A DNA stretch of 64,000 nucleotides from Labilithrix sp. (GTDB taxonomy: Bacteria; Myxococcota_A; Polyangia; Polyangiales; Polyangiaceae): positions 1-64,000 of the forward strand of contig JAHBWD010000023.1 of NCBI GenBank assembly GCA_019637175.1. The letters are read 5' to 3'. The notes under the pieces are model-generated. The model was not told where the DNA came from and searched no databases. It worked only from the letters and a program-made list of their open reading frames with translations. Below are positions 8,233-16,611 of the stretch, one piece after another; within the stretch, counting starts at the first letter, position 1; each line of letters starts with the position of its first letter. Made by a program: the position numbers and the translations under genes.

Positions 8233-9015
8233 ATGCCGCGCCTCCACACCGATCAAGCCTACGAAGGCGAGCTCCGTCGCATCCGCGAGATGCTCCTCAT
8301 GATGGGCGCGAAGGTCGAGGAGATGCTCGGCCAGGCGATGCGCGCGCTCATCGAGCGCGACAGCGAGCTCGCAGAGCGCACGCTCTACGTCGACCGGCAG
8401 ATCAACCGCCTGGAGATCGAGGTCGACGATCTCTGCCTGCGCGTGCTCGCGCGCCGGCAACCGGTCGCGAGCGATCTTCGCTTCATCACGATGGCGCTCA
8501 AGGTCGTGACGGATCTCGAGCGCATGGGCGACCTCGGGGTCAACATCTGCGAGCGCGTGATGGAGCTCAACGAGGAGCCGCCGCTCAAGCCCTACGTCGA
8601 GGTCGTGAACATGGCGGAGGCGGCGCAGGAGATGCTGCGCGAGGCGCTCGACGCGTTCGTCGCCGGCGACGCGGAGCGCGCCACCGCGATCGTCGAGCGC
8701 GACTCGAAGGTCGACGCGTACTACGCGACGATCTTCCGCGAGCTCTTGACCTACATGATGGAGAACCCGCGCAACATCTTCCGCGCCACGCGCGTGCAGT
8801 CGATCGCCAAGTACATCGAGCGCATCGCCGACCACTCCACGAACGTCGCCGAGATGGTGGTGTTCATGGTGCGCGGCAAAGACATCCGCCACGTCGGAAA
8901 GCTCGAGCGACGCGCGCAGTCGCAGCGGCCCCCCTTCGTGGCCGCCGCGCCGCCGGAAGAAGACAGCGACGCCTCCATCCGCGACGTGGCCGCGCGATCG
9001 CGCCGCGGGACGTAG
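8233..9015 (+). CDS. phoU: phosphate-signalling regulator PhoU
   Basis: Cytoplasmic helical protein, 260 residues, with two tandem three-helix PhoU domains (about 8-95 and 110-215). Metal-binding E/DxxxD-type motifs are visible, such as VVTDLERMGDLGVNI in the first and AKYIERIADHSTNVAEM in the second repeat. It links the Pst transporter to PhoR, repressing the regulon when phosphate is plentiful. The C-terminal about 45 residues are charged, low complexity and not part of the fold. It is last in the operon, 26 bases after pstB, and converges with the following gene. Confidence 0.93.
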   Translation: MPRLHTDQAYEGELRRIREMLLMMGAKVEEMLGQAMRALIERDSELAERTLYVDRQINRLEIEVDDLCLRVLARRQPVASDLRFITMALKVVTDLERMGDLGVNICERVMELNEEPPLKPYVEVVNMAEAAQEMLREALDAFVAGDAERATAIVERDSKVDAYYATIFRELLTYMMENPRNIFRATRVQSIAKYIERIADHSTNVAEMVVFMVRGKDIRHVGKLERRAQSQRPPFVAAAPPEEDSDASIRDVAARSRRGT

Positions 9016-9044
9016 CGCTCTCTCAGACGCCGTCGTCGAGAGCG
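9016..9044. terminator. possible bidirectional stem-loop between phoU and the convergent gene
   Basis: CGCTCTC at 9016-9022 can pair with GAGAGCG at 9038-9044 around a 15-base loop, spanning the eight-base gap between convergent stops and the end of the neighbouring gene. There is no T-run on either strand, so a Rho-independent terminator is only a possibility. Confidence 0.2.
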
Positions 9045-9700
9045 AGGACGCTCACGTCGGGCGACCACGGCGCGTACGGCGGAGGCTGCGCGAGCTCGCT
9101 GAGGCTCGGAATCACCGTGGGACGATCGCCCGCCATGCGAAGCTGCGCGAGCCCCACGACGGCCTCGCGCACGTCGAGATCGTCGCCGGCCATCGAAGGG
9201 CGCGCCGGCGCAGGTAGCAGCTGGCGCACGCGAGGGTGGACGCCGGCGAGGATCCGCGGCGTGACCTTGCCGCGGACGGCGACGAGCTCGAGCTCGACGC
9301 AGCGCTGCTTGCCGGCGCGCCGGAGACCGCCCTCCCAGACCTTGAACGCGTACGTGCGACCGGGCGCGAGGGTCGCGCGCAGCGCGCCGATGCACGCCGC
9401 GTCGAACGGCACCTGCCCCTGGCCCATGAAGGCGGCGTAGACGTGCGGCCCAGGCTTCGCGAGGAAGACCGCGTCTTCGCCCGCGGGAACGTCGGCGACG
9501 ATCTCGGCGGTTTCGTCGAGGATGCGCGTGATCGAGTTCCAATGGGCTTGCTCGCGATCGGAGAGCACGACGACGAGCGCGCGATCGGGCGGCGCCGCGA
9601 GCGAGCGCGGGCTCTCGCGCGTCGTCGCCGGCGGCCCGATGCAGCCCGCGCACGTCACCGTGACCGCGACGATCAGAAAGCGAAGCCGTTGCCGGTCCAT
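9023..9700 (-). CDS. cassette protein B1, lipoprotein of unknown function
   Basis: Lipoprotein of 225 residues: signal peptide MDRQRLRFLIVAV with lipobox TCAGC. I know no named family. It is a clear paralogue of the protein at 10341-10961, sharing SITRxxDExAExVADVP, PGxHVYAAF, a Cys pair around the GxTYA segment, and a C-terminal DVREAxxGxAxLRM. Its start overlaps the 3' end of the upstream cassette gene by 28 bases, exactly as in the second copy, so the two are translated together. The 30 C-terminal residues (Pro-rich) are absent from the paralogue. Probably faces the periplasm or sits in the outer membrane. Confidence 0.75.
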   Translation of the reverse strand: MDRQRLRFLIVAVTVTCAGCIGPPATTRESPRSLAAPPDRALVVVLSDREQAHWNSITRILDETAEIVADVPAGEDAVFLAKPGPHVYAAFMGQGQVPFDAACIGALRATLAPGRTYAFKVWEGGLRRAGKQRCVELELVAVRGKVTPRILAGVHPRVRQLLPAPARPSMAGDDLDVREAVVGLAQLRMAGDRPTVIPSLSELAQPPPYAPWSPDVSVLALDDGV

Positions 9701-10257
9701 GCGATCCCCGAGGTTTTGGGTGAAGCCTTCGCCACGGGCGTGACGGTCACGTCGCTCTTGCCAAGCTCCCACAAGAAGAGGCCGACGCCGCCGACCACCA
9801 AGCCCGCCATCATCCCGGCGACGCCGAGCACGACGCGACCGTCGCCGATCCCCTGCCCCGCGTCGCTCGGCCAGAGGAGCGACGTCGTTCCCGCCCCGAC
9901 GAGCGCGACGCCGAAGCCGAAGAGCAGCGGACCGGCGACGTTCGCGCTGCGATAGCCGACGAACGCGTCGACCCGGACGCGCTGCGCGGCGGGGAGGATG
10001 AACGGCTCGGGCGAGATGCCGGTTCGCCCGCGGACGCGATAGAGCCCCTGCGGCAACCTCCGATCGCACGGCGCCTTGCAGACGTGGAGCCAGCCGCCCG
10101 GCGTGCTCATGTCGATGTACGGAAGGAACGAGCCTGCCGGGAAGCGAACGTGGACCTCGGGATCGTGCGGCGGCTCGTCTTCGCCGGCCGTGCAGACGCG
10201 AGGCGACGCGAGGACGACCGCGACCGCAGCGATCGAGAGAGCGACGCGGGGGCGCAT
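9673..10257 (-). CDS. cassette protein A1, secreted/membrane protein of unknown function
   Basis: Protein of 194 residues with an N-terminal signal peptide (MRPRVALSIAAVAVV), a conserved domain (VRFPAGSFLPYIDMSTPGGW, then a C-APCD cysteine pair, YRVRGRTG, EPFILP), and two hydrophobic Gly-rich segments near residues 105-125 and 140-160. It ends in WTGNGFAF. It is paralogous to 10934-11536, with the same domain order and the same WTGxGFxF tail. The tail codons overlap the MDRQRLR start of the following lipoprotein gene. The first part looks like a PEGA-like extracellular domain anchored by a C-terminal hairpin; that is inference. Confidence 0.72.
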   Translation of the reverse strand: MRPRVALSIAAVAVVLASPRVCTAGEDEPPHDPEVHVRFPAGSFLPYIDMSTPGGWLHVCKAPCDRRLPQGLYRVRGRTGISPEPFILPAAQRVRVDAFVGYRSANVAGPLLFGFGVALVGAGTTSLLWPSDAGQGIGDGRVVLGVAGMMAGLVVGGVGLFLWELGKSDVTVTPVAKASPKTSGIAWTGNGFAF

Positions 10258-10340
10258 GCGAAGCGCGTCGTGAGCAACCCACGTGCCGGGCAGCGAACGC
10301 GCGAGATCGATGCACTTTCCCTGCGTCGCTGGACGCGCTG

Positions 10341-10961
10341 TCAACGGGCGGCGCGTCGCGGCGTTGCATCTCGCGACGACCGCTCGCTCATCCGCAGCTT
10401 CGCGGTGCCGAGCGCCGACTCGCGCACGTCGATGTCTTCGGCGAAGGTCGGCGCGCGCTTCCGCGGCGAGAGCAGCTCGACGCGGCGTCGGGGCGAGAGC
10501 GCGGTGAGGACGCCGGCGCTCTCGGCCGGCGTGAGGGCGACGAGATCGAGCTTCACGCAGCTTCGCTTCCACACGACGACGAGATCGCTCTTGCTGACGA
10601 GGATGGCGTACGTCTTCCCCGCCTCGAGCCGGACGCGAACGCCGGCGACGCAGCCCTCTTCGAGCGGCAGATCGTGCCCGAACGCCGCATAGACGTGATC
10701 GCCGGGATCGGCTTCGAAGATCGCGTGGGCGCCGTCGGGAACGTCGGCGACGGCCTCCGCGTCCTCGTCGATGACGCGCGTGATCGACGGAAGGGCGGCG
10801 CCCGTGTCGCCGACGATCACGACGAGCGCGGCGTCGTCGGGAGCCTCGAGCGAGCGCGCGCTCGGCCGAACGGTGCGCGTCCCGCGCGTGAAGGCGCACC
10901 CCGACGTCGCGAGCGCCGCGGCGAGCGCCGCGCTCAGAAGACGAAGCCGCTGCCGGTCCAT
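10341..10961 (-). CDS. cassette protein B2, lipoprotein of unknown function
   Basis: Lipoprotein of 206 residues: MDRQRLRLLSAALAAAL then lipobox TSGC. Paralogue of the protein at 9023-9700 along its length; conserved blocks are SLEAPDDAALVV, SITRVIDEDAEAVADVP, PGDHVYAAF, and DVRESALGTAKLRM. Two cysteines (in EEGCVAG and KRSCVKL) match those in the paralogue and may form a disulphide. The start lies 28 bases inside the preceding cassette gene. It lacks the Pro-rich C-terminal extension of its sister. Function unknown. Confidence 0.75.
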   Translation of the reverse strand: MDRQRLRLLSAALAAALATSGCAFTRGTRTVRPSARSLEAPDDAALVVIVGDTGAALPSITRVIDEDAEAVADVPDGAHAIFEADPGDHVYAAFGHDLPLEEGCVAGVRVRLEAGKTYAILVSKSDLVVVWKRSCVKLDLVALTPAESAGVLTALSPRRRVELLSPRKRAPTFAEDIDVRESALGTAKLRMSERSSRDATPRRAAR

Positions 10962-11536
10962 CGCGCCTTCGTGGTGTGGGAGGAAGAGGCCGACGATCGC
11001 TCGGCGGGCTCGGCCGGGTTCACCGTCGCGTGCGTCGAGCCGAAGTGCCAGACGAGCAGACCGACGCCGGCGACGATCGTCCCGATGACGATGCCGCTCA
11101 CGCCGAGGACGGCGCGCCCTTCGCGCTCTTCGCGATCCATGCGCGAGCGCTCGTCGCTGGGCCACGCGATCGCGGTCGTGCCGCCGACGATGGCGACGAG
11201 GCCGCCGATCACGAGCACCGGCCCGAGCACGTCGGCGGCGGGGCTGCCCACCATCGCGTCGACGTGAACGCGCTCGCTGCGCGGCAGGACGAACGGCTCC
11301 GACGGGTTTCCCGTCCGCCCGCGCACCCGATACGTCGCCCCGGCGCGGAGCCGTTGATCGCACGGCGCACGACACACGAGCTCCCACCCCTCCACGGTCT
11401 CGCGATCGATGTACGGCACCATCGTCCCCGCGGGGAAGCGGACGTGGACGACGGTGCCGGTCGTCTCGTCGGCCCGCGCCGGCGCGGGCAGCGCGACCAG
11501 AATCCCCGCGATCGTGACAGCGGCTCGCCAGCTCAT
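10934..11536 (-). CDS. cassette protein A2, secreted/membrane protein of unknown function
   Basis: Protein of 200 residues with a cleavable signal peptide (MSWRAAVTIAGILVALPAPARA), the VRFPAGTMVPYIDRETVEGW domain, the C-APCD cysteine pair, RVRGRTG and EPFVLP motifs, and two glycine-rich membrane segments (about 103-125 and 145-165). The last residues are WTGSGFVF, matching the sister protein at 9673-10257. It starts 56 bases after the argH stop, so the four cassette genes may be read through from argH. Only three Arg/Glu-rich stretches distinguish it from its sister. Confidence 0.72.
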   Translation of the reverse strand: MSWRAAVTIAGILVALPAPARADETTGTVVHVRFPAGTMVPYIDRETVEGWELVCRAPCDQRLRAGATYRVRGRTGNPSEPFVLPRSERVHVDAMVGSPAADVLGPVLVIGGLVAIVGGTTAIAWPSDERSRMDREEREGRAVLGVSGIVIGTIVAGVGLLVWHFGSTHATVNPAEPAERSSASSSHTTKARWTGSGFVF

Positions 11537-11592
11537 GCAGGCGAAGTTCGCAAGTCGTGTACCAGGTCGACGCGCTCGAAGACTCGCGCTCT

Positions 11593-13074
11593 TCAGATCG
11601 AGACGGACGCGAGCGAGCGACGCAGCTCCTCGAGCTGGGGCACGTTCTGGATCTTCTCCGACAGCTCGTAAGCGACCGCGCGCACGTTGCCGATCTGCTC
11701 GTCGACGCGCTCCGGCGCCGTCCCGCCCGCGCTCTTCTTCGCCGCCACCGCGACGCGCGGATCGAGGACGGCGAGGACGGCGGCGTCGAACGCGTCGTGC
11801 ACCGTGCGCGCGTCGGCGAGCGGGAGCGTGGCGAGATCGATCCCGCGCTCGCGCGCGAGGTGCACGAGCTGCCCCGTCGCCTTGTAGGCCTCGCGGAAGG
11901 GAAGCCCCTTCCGGACGAGCGCCTCGGCGACGTCGGTCGCCTGCGTCGAGCCGTCGGACACCGCGCGCAGGCATCGCTCGGCGTCGAACGCGAGGTGGAT
12001 CATCGCCCCGCGGACGGCGCGGAGCGCGCCGCGCACGAGCGGACCGGTGTCGAGCACCGCCTGGCGATCGTCTTGGAGGTCGCGCGCGTAGCCCGTCGGG
12101 AGGCCCTTCACGAGCACGAGCATCGACGTGAGGTTGCCGACGCCGCGCGAAGCCTTCGAGCGCACGAGCTCGAAGACGTCGGGGTTCTTCTTCTGCGGCA
12201 TCATGCTCGAGCCGGCCGCGATGGCGTCGCCGATCTTCAGGAAGGCGAACTCGCTCGTCGTGAAGTCGATCACGTCGGTCGCGAGGCGGGCGAGCGCGAG
12301 CAGCACGCGGGCGCCCGCCCACGTCCAATCGAGCACGAAATCCCGGTCGCCGATGGTGTCCAACGCATTGGAGGTCGTGCCATTGAACTGGAGCATCGCC
12401 GCCACGACGTCGCGATCGATGGGGAGCGACGTGCCCGAGCACGCGCCGCAGCCGAGCGGCGACTCGTTCGCCCGGTCGAGCGCGACGGAGACCGCCTGCG
12501 CGGCGCGCATCATCTGGTTCGCCCACGCGGCGACGAGGAACCCCGCGGTGATGGGCTGCGCGCGCTGGCGGTGGGTGTACGCCGGGAGCACGACGTCGCG
12601 CTCCATCGTCGCGCGCTCGGCGAGCTCGGTGAGGAGGTTCGACACCTCCGCGAGCGTGCGCGCCGCCTGATCGCGCACGTGGATCCGAAGCGCGAGCGCG
12701 ACCTGATCGTTGCGCGATCGCGCCGCGTGGAGGCGCTTGCCCACCTGGCCGAGCTCGCGCGTGAGGCGCGCCTCGATCGCCATGTGCACGTCTTCCTCGC
12801 CGTCGGCGAGCACGAGCGTTCCCGCCGTCGCTTCGTCGAACATCGCGAAGAGCGCGCCGCGCAGCGCCTGAGCGTCGGCCGTCTCGAGCAGGCCGACCTG
12901 GTGGAGCATCGTGACGTGCGCGGCGCTGCCCAGGAGGTCTTCGCGGACGAGCGAGCGATCGTGCGCGAGCGACGAGGTCCACGCGAGCAGCTCGGGGACC
13001 ATCTCGGCGCGACCGGTCGCATCCGTCCGCGCCACGTTTCCCTCGGGGCAGACCGGGCAGGTCTCTTCGTTCAT
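11593..13074 (-). CDS. argH: argininosuccinate lyase
   Basis: Last step of arginine synthesis: cleaves argininosuccinate to arginine and fumarate. The protein of 493 residues carries the superfamily signature GSSMMPQKKNPD, the RSRNDQVAL motif, the HRQRAQPIT segment and the substrate-binding LPIDRDVVA region. It is about 30 residues longer than typical ArgH, mostly as an N-terminal extension (MNEETCPVCPEG...) with a CPVC pair of unknown meaning. The ATG has AGAAAG just upstream. It is the second fumarase-superfamily lyase in the window after purB. Downstream genes are the duplicated cassette. Confidence 0.94.
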   Translation of the reverse strand: MNEETCPVCPEGNVARTDATGRAEMVPELLAWTSSLAHDRSLVREDLLGSAAHVTMLHQVGLLETADAQALRGALFAMFDEATAGTLVLADGEEDVHMAIEARLTRELGQVGKRLHAARSRNDQVALALRIHVRDQAARTLAEVSNLLTELAERATMERDVVLPAYTHRQRAQPITAGFLVAAWANQMMRAAQAVSVALDRANESPLGCGACSGTSLPIDRDVVAAMLQFNGTTSNALDTIGDRDFVLDWTWAGARVLLALARLATDVIDFTTSEFAFLKIGDAIAAGSSMMPQKKNPDVFELVRSKASRGVGNLTSMLVLVKGLPTGYARDLQDDRQAVLDTGPLVRGALRAVRGAMIHLAFDAERCLRAVSDGSTQATDVAEALVRKGLPFREAYKATGQLVHLARERGIDLATLPLADARTVHDAFDAAVLAVLDPRVAVAAKKSAGGTAPERVDEQIGNVRAVAYELSEKIQNVPQLEELRRSLASVSI

Positions 13075-13180
13075 CTTTCTTCTCTACCCCGGTATGACCG
13101 GCGCTTCACAGTCGGCGTGGCGGTCCGGGTCGGGGCCGCCTGACACGTGTCGGCCTCGTTCGGGGCCATTTCACACGCGA

Positions 13181-13420
13181 TCAGTGGGCCGAAGGCTTGG
13201 CGCCCGCGTCCGCAGCCGCGGAAGCCGCGCCAGGGGCGCCTGAGTCCGTCGCATCCTTCGACGGCTCGCTCAGCGCCCAGACCAGCCCGACCGTGAGAAA
13301 GAGGACCGCGCCGAGCGCGGGCAACCACATCGGCGTCTTCGGCTCCGGCGGAGGCGGCGGGCCGTGCGCGTGCGAATCGTCGGGATTTCCGTCACTTCCG
13401 CCCATCGAGAACCTGGCCAC
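13181..13420 (-). CDS. small single-pass membrane protein
   Basis: Small protein of 79 residues from GTG at 13420, or 74 from ATG at 13405. A Pro/Gly/Asp-rich N-terminus is followed by one hydrophobic helix (MWLPALGAVLFLTVGLVWAL, about residues 31-50) and an Ala/Ser/Asp-rich tail. No family recognised. It is divergent from the PDZ gene at 13501. Coding status is supported by the clean transmembrane segment; the other minus-strand frame in this place has none. Confidence 0.5.
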   Translation of the reverse strand: MARFSMGGSDGNPDDSHAHGPPPPPEPKTPMWLPALGAVLFLTVGLVWALSEPSKDATDSGAPGAASAAADAGAKPSAH

Positions 13421-13482
13421 GTGTTTCCCATCCTTCGTGCGGTCATGTCAAGGGCGCGCGGTGCGGTGAGCGGCACGCCTGG

Positions 13483-13491
13483 TGCTAGATT
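13483..13491 (+). promoter_or_regulatory. extended -10 element before the PDZ-protein gene
   Basis: TGCTAGATT gives an extended TGn element plus TAGATT (five of six to TATAAT). Transcription would start near 13498, about three bases before the ATG at 13501. No -35 hexamer and no ribosome site are seen, so a leaderless mRNA is likely. Confidence 0.45.
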
Positions 13492-13500
13492 GAAGACCCC

Positions 13501-14562
13501 ATGGCGCGCCCCGTGCTCCTCGCAGTCCCCCTCCTGCTACCCCTTCTGGCCGCTTCGGCCGCGAGCGCAGCCCCCTCCGTGCTCAAGGCTCCTCCCGCGC
13601 TGCCCGCGCTGCCGGGAACATCGCAGCCTGCGAGCGGGCCAGCGCCGTCGCCCGTCGAGCTCAGCGGCTTCAGCGCCGAGCAAGTGCGCCGCGGCGTCGT
13701 GCAGGTCGAGCAAGGAGGGCGCCCGCTCGCCGTCGGCACCGTGATCATGAAAGACGGCCGCATCGTCACCGCGCTCTCGCCGCTCGCGAACGCCGGCGAC
13801 GTCGACATCCGTTACGCCGACGGTAGCGTCGTGAAGGGCAAGGTCGTTCATCGCGACAAGGCGTGGGACCTCGCGCTCGTGGTGCCGCAGACCGGCAAGT
13901 GGCTCGACGGCCTCGTCCCGACCGACGCCGATCCGCAGGGCGTCGAGCTCCGCGCGTTCCTCCCGAAGGCAGGCAAGCTCGCGCCCGCGCCGCTCGCGGT
14001 CAAAGGCCGCGTCGACGCGAAGTCGAAGGAAGGGGAATCGCTCCGCAGCGCCCTCGACATGGACGCGAAGGGCGCGACGACCGTGCTCGGCGCTCCGCTC
14101 ATCGATCCGAACGGCCGCGTCGTCGGCGTGCTCGTCAAGGCCTGCAAAGACGGCGCGCCCAACGCCGCAGCGCAGCCGGCGCAGGCCGCCGCGCAGCCGC
14201 CGTGCAGCCCGCTCGTCGTCGGCGCCCCCGTCTATGCGATCCGAAGCTTCCTCCAGAAGACGCCGGCGAACGCCGTGCAGCCCGCCCCGTGGCTCGGCCT
14301 CGCGGGCGGCCCGAGCGAGTCGGGCAACGTGAAGGGCGTCCGCGTCGTGGCGGTCGCCCCCGGAAGCCCAGCCGAGAAGGCGGGCCTCAAGGGCGGCGAC
14401 AGCCCCGACACGATCGTCGCCGTCGACGGCCAGCCCGTCGAGACGCCCGAGCAGCTCGCCGACGTCATCGCCAAGCGCGCAATCGGCCAGCAGGTCAAGC
14501 TCCTCGTCTTCAGCGGAGGCAAATTCCGCGAGGCGAGCACGACCCTACGCTCGGCACCGTAG
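13501..14562 (+). CDS. HtrA-like trypsin-fold protein with PDZ domain, catalytic residues lost
   Basis: Secreted protein of 353 residues: signal peptide (about 1-23), Pro-rich linker, a trypsin-like domain (about 60-240) and a PDZ domain (about 280-350, with APGSPAEKAGLKGGD). The protease part aligns in pattern with DegP/HtrA: GTVIMKDGRIVT, YADGSVVKGKVV and DLALVV. The catalytic His of VTNxHVV is replaced (VTALSPL) and the catalytic Ser of GNSGGPL is replaced (VLGAPL); the Asp (D123) remains. It should therefore be a non-proteolytic binding or chaperone-like protein. A Cys pair lies in an Ala/Gln-rich insert. It precedes the PP2C phosphatase gene. Confidence 0.8.
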   Translation: MARPVLLAVPLLLPLLAASAASAAPSVLKAPPALPALPGTSQPASGPAPSPVELSGFSAEQVRRGVVQVEQGGRPLAVGTVIMKDGRIVTALSPLANAGDVDIRYADGSVVKGKVVHRDKAWDLALVVPQTGKWLDGLVPTDADPQGVELRAFLPKAGKLAPAPLAVKGRVDAKSKEGESLRSALDMDAKGATTVLGAPLIDPNGRVVGVLVKACKDGAPNAAAQPAQAAAQPPCSPLVVGAPVYAIRSFLQKTPANAVQPAPWLGLAGGPSESGNVKGVRVVAVAPGSPAEKAGLKGGDSPDTIVAVDGQPVETPEQLADVIAKRAIGQQVKLLVFSGGKFREASTTLRSAP

Positions 14563-14608
14563 CAACGCGTGGTTGACACGGGGGGCCCCCGCCCTCGACC
14601 ATTCTGAC

Positions 14609-15382
14609 GTGGGACTCCGCATCGAGGTGGCCGGCGAGACGAACGTCGGCATGAAGCGTACGCACAACGAGGACAACTTCTCGATCATCGAGGACAGCGG
14701 CCTCTATGTCGTAGCCGACGGAATGGGAGGCCACGCCTCCGGCGAGGTCGCCAGCAAGATGGCGGTCGATTCGCTGAAGGAGTTCTTCGCGGCGACCGCC
14801 CAGGATCCCGAGCGCACGTGGCCCTACAAAATGGACCGGGCCAAGGGCTACGAGGAGAACCGCCTCATCACCGGCATCAAGCTCGCCAACCTCCGCATCT
14901 ACGAGACGGCGCAGCGCGAGGCGGGCAAGCGCGGCATGGGCACGACGATCGTCGTGCTCTTCGCGGTCGAAGAAGGCGTCTACGTCGCGCACGTCGGCGA
15001 CTCGCGCGGCTATCGCGTGCGCGACGGCAAGATCGAGCAGCTCACCGAAGACCACTCGCTGCTCAACGACTACATCAAGATGAAGCGCCTCACGCCGGAA
15101 GAGATCGCGAACTTCCCGCACAAGAACGTCATCGTCCGCGCCCTCGGCATGAAGGACACGGTGAAGGTCGACACGCGCTTCGAAACGCCGCGCGCCAACG
15201 ACGTCTACATCCTCTGCTCCGACGGCCTCTCGGGTCCGGTCGAAGATCCGGAGATGCTCGAGATCATCACCAAGCACGGTGACCTCAAGCTCGCGGCGTC
15301 GAAGCTCATCGAGCGCGCGAACGAGAACGGCGGGCCCGACAACATCACCGCCATCCTGGCCCGCTGGGTCGACGACGCCTGA
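14609..15382 (+). CDS. PP2C-family Ser/Thr protein phosphatase (PrpC/Stp type)
   Basis: Soluble metal-dependent phosphatase of 257 residues that removes phosphate from Ser/Thr of kinase targets, the natural opponent of the Hanks-type kinases in this window. Motifs: GETNVGMKRTHNEDNF, VVADGMGGHASGEVAS (metal-binding Asp), GMGTTIVVL, HVGDSRGYRVRDG, TEDHSLLND, LCSDGL, and GGPDNITAIL (metal-binding Asp). I chose GTG at 14609 because family members start a few residues before RIEVAGETN; TTG at 14573 would add twelve residues with no conserved sequence. No clear ribosome site precedes either. Confidence 0.92.
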   Translation: MGLRIEVAGETNVGMKRTHNEDNFSIIEDSGLYVVADGMGGHASGEVASKMAVDSLKEFFAATAQDPERTWPYKMDRAKGYEENRLITGIKLANLRIYETAQREAGKRGMGTTIVVLFAVEEGVYVAHVGDSRGYRVRDGKIEQLTEDHSLLNDYIKMKRLTPEEIANFPHKNVIVRALGMKDTVKVDTRFETPRANDVYILCSDGLSGPVEDPEMLEIITKHGDLKLAASKLIERANENGGPDNITAILARWVDDA

Positions 15383-16605
15383 GCGCCGTCAAGTCGTCGC
15401 CGCTCTCGTACCCGGTCTTCCGGGCGCTCTGGCTCTCGGCGATCGCGACGTTCATCGGCTCGTTCGTGCAGAACGTCGCCGAGGCGTGGCTCATGCTCGA
15501 TCTGACCAAGAGCCCGCTGCCGGTCGCGATGCTGTCGACCGCGTTCGTGGTCGCTTCGCTCGTGATGATGCTGCCCGCGGGCGTGCTCGCCGATCGGCGC
15601 GATCGGAGGAGCATCCTCATCGCGTCGCAGATCATCCAGGCGACGGTCGCCGTCGGGCTGGCCGCGCTCGCGTACACCCATCACATCACGCCCGAGGCGC
15701 TCATCGCCGGCGTCGCGCTCTTGGGGCTCGGCATGGCGCTCGGGGTTCCAGGCTGGACCTCGCTCGTGCCCGACCTCGTGCCCCGCGAGCTCGTCGCAGA
15801 GGCGGTCGCGCTCAACGCGGTCTCGTTCAACATCGCGCGCGCGGTCGGCCCGGCGATCGGCGGCTTCGTCCTCGCGCGCTTCGGGGTCACGACGTCGTTC
15901 TTGCTCAACGCCGCGAGCTTCCTCATCGTGATCGCGTCGCTCTTGATCTACGCGAAGAGCGACGACGAGACCCGGCCGCCGCCTCCGAAGACGCCGCTGG
16001 CCGAGGCGTTCACCGAGCCGTTCCCCGTCCTCACGGGCAACGCCGCCGTGCGCTCGCCCACGGCGGCGATGTGCGGCTTCACGCTCGGCGCGGGGATCTT
16101 CTATCCCCTCGCGCCCTCGTTCGCGAAGACGGTGCTCGGCGCGAGCGCGATGGAGTTCGGGCTGATGGTGGGGGCGATGGGCGCGGGCGCGGTGCTCGGC
16201 GCGTCGATCCTCAAGCGCCTGCGCAAGCGGCTCCATCCGCGCCTGCTCCTCACGCTCACGATGACGACCTTCGCGCTGAGCGCCGCCGCGATCTCCCGCG
16301 TCTCCTCGATGGTCGCGGCGATGGCGCTCTTCCTCCCCGCGGGGATCGGCTGGATGGGATCGTTCTCGTCGCTCTCCGCCCTCGTCCAGGTCTGGGCGCC
16401 GACGCGCGTCCGCGCGCGCTTCGTGGCGCTCTACACGATGATCCACCTCGCGATGTGGGCCGCCGCGTCGAGCATCGGCGGCTCGATGGCGGAGCGCTTC
16501 GGCGTTCGCGTCGCGATGCTCGCCGGCGCGATCGTGTGCGCGATCGGCGCGTCGATCACCTGGCGCCTCGGCCTGCCGAAGAACTTCACCGGCGAGCCGG
16601 CGTGA
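15379..16605 (+). CDS. MFS transporter (EntS-like efflux family), unusual start
   Basis: Major facilitator of the MFS_3/enterobactin-exporter type, about 408 residues and twelve predicted helices. SYPVFRALWLSAIATFIGSF followed by VQNVAEAWLMLDL is the conserved first helix, and PAGVLADRRDRR is the MFS signature loop. The problem is the start: the frame is open from 15283, but the first ATG/GTG/TTG is GTG at 15466, in the middle of helix 1. A CTG at 15379 overlaps the phosphatase stop (CTGA), and the conserved sequence begins just after it, so I use it. Substrate unknown. Confidence 0.85.
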   Translation: MSAVKSSPLSYPVFRALWLSAIATFIGSFVQNVAEAWLMLDLTKSPLPVAMLSTAFVVASLVMMLPAGVLADRRDRRSILIASQIIQATVAVGLAALAYTHHITPEALIAGVALLGLGMALGVPGWTSLVPDLVPRELVAEAVALNAVSFNIARAVGPAIGGFVLARFGVTTSFLLNAASFLIVIASLLIYAKSDDETRPPPPKTPLAEAFTEPFPVLTGNAAVRSPTAAMCGFTLGAGIFYPLAPSFAKTVLGASAMEFGLMVGAMGAGAVLGASILKRLRKRLHPRLLLTLTMTTFALSAAAISRVSSMVAAMALFLPAGIGWMGSFSSLSALVQVWAPTRVRARFVALYTMIHLAMWAAASSIGGSMAERFGVRVAMLAGAIVCAIGASITWRLGLPKNFTGEPA

Positions 16606-16611
16606 CGCGCG

